From contig CAJUIV010000001.1 in the NCBI GenBank assembly GCA_910586905.1, positions 1-42,349 on the forward strand: a stretch of DNA of 42,349 nucleotides. The letters run 5' to 3'. Positions within the stretch are counted from its first letter, which is position 1; every line of letters begins with the position of its first letter. The position numbers were made by a program, and so were the translations under genes. Origin of the DNA: an uncultured Christensenellaceae bacterium. Lineage in GTDB: Bacteria; Bacillota; Clostridia; Christensenellales; CAG-314. This document shows, piece by piece, positions 35,179 through 42,333 of the stretch. Below the pieces are notes generated by a model that was given only the letters and a program-made list of their open reading frames with translations, did not search any database and was not told where the DNA came from.

Positions 35179-35186
35179 GATGCTAA

Positions 35187-35411
35187 TTACAAATTATTCA
35201 GTTCGTTTTTAAGTTTACGCAAATTTTCGCGCTCTACTTCTATCAACGAAGTATACAACCTGAAATATTGCGCGTCTTGTTCGTTCAACTTCGTGTCGTT
35301 CAGTATCGACTGCAACAAAGCAGTTTGCGAACGACGAATTTTGTTTTCAAGTTCTCCGATTTCTTTTTCACTATCCAGAATAGCTCTTTTTAAATCGCTT
35401 TTTTTAGACAT
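35187..35411 (-). CDS. Small coiled-coil protein
   Basis: A 74-residue protein, almost wholly charged helix. Heptad-like KKSDLKRAILDSEKEIGEL and later RLYTSLIEVERENLRKLKNEL segments suggest a two-helix coiled-coil hairpin. It has no membrane segment and no signal peptide. The start at 35411 is supported by AAAAGGAG; a longer frame to 35438 would cover that site and is rejected. It has its own promoter and terminator between the M60 gene and the giant surface protein gene. Not recognised; function unknown. Confidence 0.7.
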   Translation of the reverse strand: MSKKSDLKRAILDSEKEIGELENKIRRSQTALLQSILNDTKLNEQDAQYFRLYTSLIEVERENLRKLKNELNNL

Positions 35412-35453
35412 TACGCCTTTCTCCTTTTGATAGAACAAGCTTTTACCTATATA

Positions 35454-35482
35454 ATTATACTAATCTTTCTATTAAATATCAA
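35454..35482 (-). promoter_or_regulatory. Promoter of the small coiled-coil gene
   Basis: Minus-strand TTGATA (35477-35482), 17-base spacer, perfect TATAAT (35454-35459), about 40 bases before the ATG. Confidence 0.75.
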
Positions 35483-35580
35483 GTAATTGTCAAAAAAAAT
35501 CATAATAACGCAAATTGTTTTTCGACAAAATACACTATTACAGGCATAGCTGTTTTTGTATGTTATGTTTATATTATAAC

Positions 35581-35613
35581 AAACGCGACGGTTGTGTAAA
35601 AATCGTCGCGTTT
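35581..35613 (-). terminator. Hairpin after the M60 peptidase gene
   Basis: A 10-bp perfect stem (AAACGCGACG with CGTCGCGTTT), 13-base loop, about 43 bases past the M60 stop. The downstream T run is short (TTTGTT), so termination may be incomplete. Confidence 0.65.
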
Positions 35614-35655
35614 GTAAAATAATACGTTATTTAATCATTTTGATATCGAAAAAAT

Positions 35656-38600
35656 CTATTTTTTCTTACTCTTCGGCACGTCGCTCGACGTTTTCGTCTG
35701 TTTTTTCGCAGCAGGTTCAGTCTTCGGTTCGGACTTGGATTTCGCACTTATATCCGCCATTTTTTTAGCTACCGAGTCGTCCACTTTGCCTTGTTTGAGA
35801 TTTTTTTCCTTAGCAGCGGAGTTCCCCGAAACTTTTACTTTCCCAACGGGCTTAGTTTCGGTTTGTTCGGATTTAGCGGGCTTGTTCTTCGCCGCGATAT
35901 CTTCCATTTTTTGAGATACGCTGTCGTTGACTTTACCTTTTTTTACGTTGCTGCGTTCCTTTTTCGGTTTTGCGGCGCTATTCTCCATAGACTTTACAAC
36001 GCGGCTGGCAAACACCTTATCGCGGAAAGACGGTTTACACATAAGAACTATAACGAACGCGAATACCGCCGCGAACAGCGCGATAAACACTGCGAGAGTT
36101 ATGCCCAAACCGCGTTCCAGATAAATATTCGACGCGTTAAGTAATTCGGACGTGTACGATAAGCCCAAAACGTTTAACATAATCTTGTTTGAATTTAAAG
36201 TGATAATTTCCACGGTATGCTCCTTATCTTGTAAATCTTGTGCGTTAAATACCAATTTGCGTGATTCTTCTATTTGAGATTGCAAATTAACCGTCGATAC
36301 GTATTTGCCGTCGATTTTAACTTTAAACGAACCGAAATTTTCGCCCGTGTAAGCGTATAACGCAAAACTCGTACCCTTAAATTTGGCGACCAACTTCTGA
36401 TTCTTTTTGTTTGCAATCAGATATCCGCTCGTTTCGCCTTCTATCGTTTTGGAGTTTTTCCATCCTTTGGTAGCGAAAAGTTTACTGCTAGTAGGAGGCA
36501 CCACTCTTTGCGTTTGCGACATAATACCCGCGTCGATTTCCGCCAAAACGGAGAAGTTGCCTCCCGTAGTGCCTTTTACGACAATACGAATATATCTGCC
36601 GGTAACTTGCGGAACTTGCATCATTATTCTCGTTCCTTTGTAGGAGTTTCTGTCGCCCGTACAAACGGTTTTCCACTCGCTTTCGAGAGTGTCGGCAATT
36701 TGTATTTCAAAATCGGTTATATAAGAATTGGCGTTGTTACGCGTCGTTATGCTGAAATAATTGAACTGTTGAATTTTTGCCGTATCGACAACGAACACGT
36801 GCGGATTCGAACCGTTTATTTGAGGAACGCCTCCGCCGTAAGTTGTATGCATAACGGTGTTCGTCATACCGTCGATGAGATACGTCCACTTATCCGTCGT
36901 CATAACGCCGCCGATTTCTCCCGTTACGGGGTCGATTTGCTGTTGTTCTTCGTAACGGCCTCCTACGATATTTTCGGGCGCCTGTACTACCTGCCACTGA
37001 CTCTTATCCGTACCCGTAGAGGAAAGATTTACGCTGTCCTTTTTGGATATCATATATTGCGGTTCGTAAACAAACGGTTTGATTTCGTCTTTGGATTTTA
37101 AATCGGGATGATAAATCTGGTCCACTGGAATATAGGAGAAATTCTCATCGCCGTCGTATTTTACTCCCACGGTCATACCGCCCTGTCCGCCGGCATTGAT
37201 ATTTACCGCGCGTATGGCGTAGATATTGCCTTTTTTAACCGTAACCGTTGCGTTGCCTTCGGTCGGATAGTTATTGCTGTATCCGTTAAATTCCAAAATC
37301 TGCGTCAAAGAATCGAACGTTTCACCGAAGTAAACTCGGGAATAATCGTCGTGCTTGGTAGATATTTGAACTTCTCCGCTGACGGGCGCTTTCCACAAAT
37401 ATTCTATCACGCGGATTTCGTCCGCTTTGCCAGAATTATAGTTTGGTATACCGGAGTTGGATATAGACGTAACTTTACCCTCGACGGAAGCCATAACCTC
37501 GTCGGCTTTGTTCCAAATATCGTTTCTATCCAGTTGTTCGAATCCTTGATACGTCGTCAATTTTGCGCCGTTGTAGTTTATCCGCAAGTAAACGGTAAGC
37601 TTGTGTACTATTCCGTCGTTCAGTTTTACGATATAAGAAAACTCGTCGAAAGTGCCTGAATAGTTTTCGTTAAACGAATATTCCCATCTGCCTTCGCCCA
37701 AATTTTTAAGTTTGCCGTGTTCGGGATATTCTACGTCGATTATTTCGAAACCTTTTTTATCTGCGGTATCGAGAGTGGAAACGGTATTGCCGAGCAAATC
37801 GAATTCGATTGGGTTGCCGAACGTTACGCAATAGTCTCCGGCGGTTTTCACTCCGTCGATTCCGCCCGAATAGAAACCGGAAACCGGTTCGTAGTTTGGC
37901 AGAGACGACATATTGCCGAGCTGTTCCGCATCGAACATTTCGTCGGTTATTTTCGCGGAGTAAAACTCGTTGAAATATTTAACGAAGTTCATACCGTAAA
38001 TAAGAGAACAACGATAGGCGAAATCCGCGCGTTTATTCGCGCAGTACGCCGCCTGCTTTTTGTAAGTATACAATAGTTCGTAGTATTTTTCGGCGCCGAA
38101 AGAATGCATTATATTGGAATACATACCGAGAGCCTGGAAATATCCCGCGTTATTGAAATCAGCCAGTTTCCCTTTTAACGTCAGCGTTTCCGACAGCGTA
38201 GAATAGGGATTGGCGTACATGCCGTGTTCCGCGTCTCCGCCGCTGCGGATAGTGGTGCCGATATCGCAGAACATTATATAGTTTAAAAGAATGAGCGCAT
38301 TGTTGCGGACTTCGCCTTCCTGCGAACCGGCAAAACCCCAAATCGTACCGTAACTGGCTGCATGGTTGTGTCCTATTTCGTGCAGGATTCCCCACGTACC
38401 TCCGCGAAGCAAACCGCGATAATTCATCGCGCCGTTAAACCATCCCGTGGGATGAGCAAACGAATAATTGCCCAAAGATACCGCAGCGCCGGCAGGAACG
38501 TGCTGGTCGAACATAACTTTGTTGAAACGGTTGTACGGACCGCCGGTGAACGATTCGTTTACCGACAAAAACGAGTGCCACAGCATAGCAAGCTTATCGA

Positions 38601-39879
38601 TTTCGTCCGTTTTTACCTGACGCATATAAGACGTAGTACCCATTTCGCCGGTAGGACCTATAAGCTGTCCGTTTTCGGTATCCAGAACGGCGATAACGCC
38701 GGGAGCCTGACGAAGATACTCGTCGAAGTATTCGGGTGCGGTAACTCCCAAAATATAGTGAGGCGTTTCCACCGCGCCTGTGAACGTAACTTTGGCGCGG
38801 GAATAGCAGTTTTGCATGCCTAAATGTATAACGCCGCCGAAAGGCGTGCCTATTTTGTATTCTCCGTTACCGTTGAAAATAAAATCCGCCGTAAGCCAGG
38901 GGGCGCGAGTGTTTTGTCTTTTCCACTGACTTTGTATATAACTGCCGCTGAATATCCCGTTTGCGGTTAAAACGTCCGCTTTTGTAAAAAACGCGTCCGA
39001 AGAAGCTATATTTACTTGGTTAACGTTTCCTGCTATACTCTTAAAGGCGTTTTCGTCTACACTGCCGCGCCAAGCAAGACTGTTTTGCATGCCGAGCGCT
39101 ACGGACAGCCTTTCGCCTTCCGCCAGCCCCTCTACTTTAACGGTTACAAGTTCTCCTGCGGGAAGATACAAACCGGTAACGTGAGGTGAACGGTATAACG
39201 GGTCTAGTATGATTTCTTTTTCGACAGCGTTATTTTCTCCCAAAACCGCTCCGTATTGAGCGTCGGCGGACGGATGCTTTTTAAGCCACTCCTGCGTCAA
39301 CGTACCGTTTGCAGAACGCTTACTAGCTTCGGCAGCTAAATGCTGTCCCTGAGTCATCAGCATATATTTGTAAAAATTCGAATCCGTCGTAGCTTTCCCG
39401 TTCATAACGCCGTACGTAAACGCGTTCGCCCCGCTTACTTCGTGCGACGGAGAAGGATAGTCGCCGAAACGTATCGTCGCTGTCTTTTTCTTGTCGGTAG
39501 ATTGCACCAACTCGCCGTAAGCCGTAGTCAAAGATTTGTCTTCGGTATTGTATATCAACGAAAAATCATCGGATAACAACTCCGTTTGAGCGCGCGGCAA
39601 ATTACGTTTCGTAACCTTCATCGCATCGGCACGCAAAGTTACCTGCGAATCCGAAAGGTTTTCGTAGTAGTATTTGTTAAGCGCATATTTTTCCTCTGTG
39701 GGAAGCAGATTGTCGGGAACTTTAAACAGTCCCAAATCTTTAACTTTCAACACTAACGGTAAAACGATAGCCAGAGTCAGAACGATTGCAAGCGCAACTG
39801 CTGCGCATGCGATTAACGTCTTTTTGCTCGCAGGGCTAAGAGCTTTCGTTTCGCCGTTTTGCACTTTGTTTCGATTCAC
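35656..39879 (-). CDS. Membrane-anchored M60-like (enhancin/mucinase type) metallopeptidase
   Basis: A 1407-residue surface protease. Membrane helix 1 is at about residues 21-45. The M60-like catalytic domain follows, with zinc motif HEIGH at 500-504 and a Glu at 521, fitting HExxH-(8,28)-E. Then come an Ig/cadherin-like segment (about 690-765), a PA14-like domain (about 775-920) and a discoidin/F5-8C-like domain (about 945-1110). A further beta domain, membrane helix 2 (about 1257-1281) and a 126-residue Lys-rich cytoplasmic tail with repeats complete it. M60-like enzymes cleave mucin-type glycoproteins and carry carbohydrate-binding modules. The start is GTG with AGAGGTG upstream. Two anchors holding the protease as an extracellular loop is an odd topology. 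Mucin as substrate is inferred. Confidence 0.9.
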   Translation of the reverse strand: MNRNKVQNGETKALSPASKKTLIACAAVALAIVLTLAIVLPLVLKVKDLGLFKVPDNLLPTEEKYALNKYYYENLSDSQVTLRADAMKVTKRNLPRAQTELLSDDFSLIYNTEDKSLTTAYGELVQSTDKKKTATIRFGDYPSPSHEVSGANAFTYGVMNGKATTDSNFYKYMLMTQGQHLAAEASKRSANGTLTQEWLKKHPSADAQYGAVLGENNAVEKEIILDPLYRSPHVTGLYLPAGELVTVKVEGLAEGERLSVALGMQNSLAWRGSVDENAFKSIAGNVNQVNIASSDAFFTKADVLTANGIFSGSYIQSQWKRQNTRAPWLTADFIFNGNGEYKIGTPFGGVIHLGMQNCYSRAKVTFTGAVETPHYILGVTAPEYFDEYLRQAPGVIAVLDTENGQLIGPTGEMGTTSYMRQVKTDEIDKLAMLWHSFLSVNESFTGGPYNRFNKVMFDQHVPAGAAVSLGNYSFAHPTGWFNGAMNYRGLLRGGTWGILHEIGHNHAASYGTIWGFAGSQEGEVRNNALILLNYIMFCDIGTTIRSGGDAEHGMYANPYSTLSETLTLKGKLADFNNAGYFQALGMYSNIMHSFGAEKYYELLYTYKKQAAYCANKRADFAYRCSLIYGMNFVKYFNEFYSAKITDEMFDAEQLGNMSSLPNYEPVSGFYSGGIDGVKTAGDYCVTFGNPIEFDLLGNTVSTLDTADKKGFEIIDVEYPEHGKLKNLGEGRWEYSFNENYSGTFDEFSYIVKLNDGIVHKLTVYLRINYNGAKLTTYQGFEQLDRNDIWNKADEVMASVEGKVTSISNSGIPNYNSGKADEIRVIEYLWKAPVSGEVQISTKHDDYSRVYFGETFDSLTQILEFNGYSNNYPTEGNATVTVKKGNIYAIRAVNINAGGQGGMTVGVKYDGDENFSYIPVDQIYHPDLKSKDEIKPFVYEPQYMISKKDSVNLSSTGTDKSQWQVVQAPENIVGGRYEEQQQIDPVTGEIGGVMTTDKWTYLIDGMTNTVMHTTYGGGVPQINGSNPHVFVVDTAKIQQFNYFSITTRNNANSYITDFEIQIADTLESEWKTVCTGDRNSYKGTRIMMQVPQVTGRYIRIVVKGTTGGNFSVLAEIDAGIMSQTQRVVPPTSSKLFATKGWKNSKTIEGETSGYLIANKKNQKLVAKFKGTSFALYAYTGENFGSFKVKIDGKYVSTVNLQSQIEESRKLVFNAQDLQDKEHTVEIITLNSNKIMLNVLGLSYTSELLNASNIYLERGLGITLAVFIALFAAVFAFVIVLMCKPSFRDKVFASRVVKSMENSAAKPKKERSNVKKGKVNDSVSQKMEDIAAKNKPAKSEQTETKPVGKVKVSGNSAAKEKNLKQGKVDDSVAKKMADISAKSKSEPKTEPAAKKQTKTSSDVPKSKKK
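35740..35949 (-). repeat. Repeats in the cytoplasmic tail of the M60 protein
   Basis: Residues 1311-1331 and 1360-1380 share the pattern NxKxGKVxDSVxxKMxDIxAK. A weaker third copy (KVFASRVVKSMENSAAK) lies just after the membrane helix. The spacing of about 49 residues is filled with Lys/Glu/Ser-rich linker. They look like short docking peptides on the cytoplasmic side. Confidence 0.75.
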
Positions 39880-39928
39880 TTAAATTCACCTCTTTTAAAC
39901 TGATTAAATAGAACTAAATTACTATATA

Positions 39929-39958
39929 ATAATAACCGATACGACGCTTTATTGTCAA
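39929..39958 (-). promoter_or_regulatory. Promoter of the M60 peptidase gene
   Basis: Minus-strand perfect TTGACA (39953-39958), 18-base spacer, TATTAT (39929-39934), about 50 bases before the GTG start. Confidence 0.7.
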
Positions 39959-40018
39959 TTTTTTACGACAATTTGTATTTTTTGAAAAGCACAAAAAAAA
40001 ACAACTTTGAACTCGCGC

Positions 40019-40047
40019 TTGATTTTTGATTCGCTTTAGATTATAAT
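40019..40047 (+). promoter_or_regulatory. Promoter of the interrupted membrane protein gene
   Basis: TTGATT (40019-40024), 17-base spacer, perfect TATAAT (40042-40047). It is followed by AAGGAG and an ATG at 40074, so the expression signals of the interrupted gene are intact. Confidence 0.75.
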
Positions 40048-40073
40048 TTTGTCATACTACCAAGGAGAAAAGC

Positions 40074-40889
40074 ATGCTGTCGTTACTGTCCGCCTAAATA
40101 GTCGCTCAAAGAGTATTCAGCCCGTTGTATATCGTCTTAGATACGGTGTTTTTAGTTTTTTTGGTTGCGTCGCTGATTTAACGCAAACGCTACGCCACAA
40201 CGCTGTTCGCATTGTTCGGCGGCATATTGTATATGATAGTAGACTACGGAATATTCCATTTGGCTCTCGGTACGCGAAGCATAGAAAACGGCGATTTGTT
40301 TTTGGTTTTGCTGTGGATGTCGATGAGTTACGGTATGACAAATTTCGCTCTTATTTGGATTTGGCTCGACAAAGACGAACACTATATAGAGTACACCGCT
40401 CTTATTTGGATATGGTGGATATGCTGTCCGCTTTTAACCTCGACTTTCGCAAAAGAAGACGCTCTTATAAAAATTCAGCGAACGACGGGCGCGTATCACG
40501 GGTATATGGCGATGATTATGATTGTAAGTTACTTCGCCGCGATTATCTACAATTTAACGCAAAAGGATAAAAATAAAAAATTCAATATTCCTTGGCTGTT
40601 TTTGCTGGGAGTGCTTGCTCAGCTCGGTTGGGAAGCGGGTTTGCTTATAGGCGGTATACGCAGCGCGGAATTCGACCCGTTTACGAAAATTATGACGTTG
40701 ATAACCAATTCGCTTGTAGAAACCAATTTGGGGTTGCCCGCCATTTACTGCATTTACTTGCTGTATACCTCTAAATTTACCGAGGACTTAAAAAAGCGCG
40801 AAGCGAACGTAGGATTTTACAATAGAATAGCCGAAAACAACGCGGCGAAGTATCCTCGTAAAAACAAACTGCGCGAAAACGCGGCTTAA
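40074..40889 (+). pseudogene. Polytopic membrane protein gene with two in-frame TAA codons
   Basis: From ATG 40074 (AAGGAG 6 bases upstream) one frame runs 271 codons to the stop at 40887-40889, but TAA occurs at codon 8 (40095-40097) and codon 36 (40179-40181). The segment between the stops (IVAQRVFSPLYIVLDTVFLV...) is a clean membrane helix in the same frame. The following 225 residues form further helices (MSYGMTNFALIWIWLDKD; FLLGVLAQLGWEAGLLIGG). Both stops are one C-to-T change from CAA (Gln). No Shine-Dalgarno precedes any later start, such as the TTG at 40212. A recent pseudogene is the simplest reading; the family is not recognised. The next gene encodes an ECF S component. Confidence 0.75.
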
Positions 40890-40907
40890 ACTTGAAACTC
40901 TTTTGTT

Positions 40908-40960
40908 AAACGCATAGGATATCGAGCGCGTTTACAACGTAAATGTTTATTTTTAAACAT
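40908..40960 (+). promoter_or_regulatory. Two hairpins in the leader of the ECF S-component gene
   Basis: AAACGC / GCGTTT (40908-40913 with 40928-40933) and ATGTTTA / TAAACAT (40943-40949 with 40954-40960). The second ends right before the AAGGAG ribosome binding site. There are no T runs, so simple terminators are unlikely. It matches no riboswitch class I know. Confidence 0.4.
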
Positions 40961-40973
40961 AAGGAGAAAAAAG

Positions 40974-41549
40974 ATGATAGAAGGGATTTTAACAAGAAAA
41001 AACTATTCTTTAAAAACGAAAATAACAATAAAAAGTCTGATTTCCGCCGGTTTAATCGCCGTTGCGGTTATTCTGCCGCAACTGACGCATTTAGCCGCGG
41101 GACAAGACGGCGGAATAAAATGGCTGCCGATGTATCTGCCGGTTCTTATAGGCGGTTGCATTTTAGGTTTTAAATGGGGACTTATCGTAGGAATAGCGTC
41201 GCCGGTTTTAAGTTTTGTTATCACTTCGGCGATGGGAAACCCTATGCCCGCGCTTGCAAGACTGCCTTTTATGGCTGCCGAACTCGCCGTATTCGCCATA
41301 GTATCGGGTTCGTTTTCCAAAAAAATAGCAAAAAACGGTTGGATGGCGTTACCCGCTGTTTTACTCGCGCAGCTTGCCGGAAGAGCGGCGTTCGTACTTC
41401 TTGCGCTTGCGTTCCAATCTGTAACGCAGTTGACGGCGACGGTTATTTTAAACCAAATTCAATCGGGTCTTGCGGGATTGTTTTTACAAGCGGTTACCGT
41501 TCCTTTTGCTGTGATGGGTTTAAACGCCCTGCTAAATAAGCAAAAATAA
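40974..41549 (+). CDS. ECF transporter S-component-like membrane protein
   Basis: A 191-residue protein with about six hydrophobic helices. It has the size, short loops and Gly/Pro-rich helix contacts of ECF-type S components (LPMYLPVLIGGCILGFKWGLIVGIASP; MGNPMPALARLPFMAAELAVFA). S components bind a vitamin or trace nutrient and work with a shared EcfAAT module, which is not in this window. The substrate cannot be told. AAGGAG precedes the ATG. It lies 84 bases after the interrupted membrane gene and may share its transcript. Confidence 0.75.
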   Translation: MIEGILTRKNYSLKTKITIKSLISAGLIAVAVILPQLTHLAAGQDGGIKWLPMYLPVLIGGCILGFKWGLIVGIASPVLSFVITSAMGNPMPALARLPFMAAELAVFAIVSGSFSKKIAKNGWMALPAVLLAQLAGRAAFVLLALAFQSVTQLTATVILNQIQSGLAGLFLQAVTVPFAVMGLNALLNKQK

Positions 41550-41564
41550 TTTAATATGTCATGA

Positions 41565-41682
41565 CCACCGGCTGAGCCGGTGGCTTGCACTGCTCCCTTG
41601 GAGCGTATTGCTTTGCTGAGTCTAAAAACTCATCGAATTGTCCGCCAACCGCATAGCGTTCACGAACTGCCCCTCAAGGGGC
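41565..41682. repeat. Four consecutive hairpins at the IS end
   Basis: Perfect stems: 41565-41583 (8 bp, loop TGA), 41592-41604 (GCTCC/GGAGC, loop CTT), 41617-41632 (TGAGT/ACTCA, loop of 6) and 41669-41682 (GCCCCT/AGGGGC, loop CA, then TTTTC on the plus strand). They lie within 118 bases. The first is the probable transposase recognition hairpin; the last resembles a terminator. Confidence 0.7.
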
Positions 41683-41818
41683 TTTTCTTATTTGTTACCT
41701 GCTTACCCGTGAACGGGTCTACGTATTCTTGTATACTCATTTGTTCGTACTCATTATCTTCGCGCAGTTGATTGCGAATATATTGTTCTATTACTTTTTT
41801 ATTACGTCCTACTGTAGA
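41660..41818 (-). pseudogene. tnpA: C-terminal remnant of IS200 transposase TnpA (Y1 HUH family)
   Basis: The minus-strand frame from STVGRNKK to the stop matches the C-terminal helix of IS200 TnpA. It has the catalytic Tyr in KVIEQYIRNQ and the conserved closing SIQEYVDPFTG. The HUH motif half is missing. Upstream of STVG the frame continues into antisense recombinase sequence, which is not part of the transposase. There is no start codon of its own; it is not functional. Confidence 0.8.
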
Positions 41819-42242
41819 GAAAGAACAAAAAGGCGTACAAAAAGCCATGAACGGCTTTTTGGCGGCAATAGCACAAGGTATAATTACTAAGTCGACAAAA
41901 GACAAATTACTTGAACTTGAGCAACGTAACGCCTTGCTGGAAGATAAAATTGCGTTAGAGAAAGCAAGACAAGTACAATCGTTAAATTACGAACAGGCAA
42001 AGGCGTTTCTGTACTACTTTGCAACCAAACAGTATAAGGACAACGAAGCCAAGAACGAGTTTTTTAATTCGTTCATCTACCGCGTGGTATTGTTTGACGA
42101 CAAAGTTTACATCTTTTACAATACCTCGCCGCAAACACCAACTAAGATAAAGTTGGACAAAGACGAACTTGACGAACTCCGCAATCTTTCTGACAAAAAG
42201 CAAAGCACCCAACTCGAACCGCTAAGGTTCGAATTGGGTGCT
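41817..42242 (+). pseudogene. C-terminal fragment of a large serine recombinase
   Basis: The plus-strand frame reads KGVQKAMNGFLAAIAQGI, then a coiled-coil-like ELEQRNALLEDKIALEKA and the closing FFNSFIYRVVLFDDKVYIFYN. These are the usual coiled-coil and final beta segment of resolvase-family large serine recombinases. The catalytic and zinc-ribbon parts are absent, cut by the IS remnant at about 41817. The frame has no stop and stays open through the antisense of the tRNA gene to the window end. The end given is where the tRNA-side terminator hairpin finishes, so it is approximate. Confidence 0.8.
42204..42242 (-). terminator. Terminator of tRNA-Ser, overlapping the recombinase 3' end
   Basis: A 17-bp stem with one mismatch (42204-42220 with 42226-42242) and 5-base loop, starting 3 bases after the tRNA CCA end. 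On the minus strand it is followed by TTGCTTTTTG. The recombinase frame runs through it. Confidence 0.8.
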
Positions 42243-42244
42243 AA

Positions 42245-42333
42245 TGGCGGAGGCGAAGGGATTCGAACCCCTGTGGCGTTGCCGCCAAACGGTTTTCAAG
42301 ACCGCCTCGTTATGACCGCTTCGATACGCCTCC
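42245..42333 (-). tRNA. tRNA-Ser (anticodon UGA)
   Basis: An 89-base minus-strand tRNA. Acceptor stem GGAGGCG pairs with CGCCTCC, the anticodon loop reads TTGAAAA with anticodon TGA (complement at 42296-42298), and a long variable arm (GGCG-GCAA-CGCC) is typical of tRNA-Ser. A GTTCGAA T-loop and an encoded CCA end (42245-42247) complete it. It reads UCA and related serine codons. Its promoter lies beyond the window edge. Confidence 0.95.

Larger units (their letters stand above)
41553..41818 (-). mobile_element. Remnant of an IS200/IS605-type element (3' end only)
   Basis: The interval contains the last 52 codons of an IS200-type tnpA on the minus strand and, downstream of it, a string of compact hairpins. 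The outermost, CCACCGGC-TGA-GCCGGTGG at 41565-41583, is of the subterminal kind recognised by Y1 transposases. The outer edge near 41553 is approximate. The 5' part of tnpA and the other end are missing; at about 41816-41819 the sequence switches to a serine recombinase. Confidence 0.75.

Noticed and set aside
40074..40889. TAA reassigned to an amino acid
   Set aside because: Many complete genes in the window end properly at TAA, and the interrupted gene itself ends at TAA.
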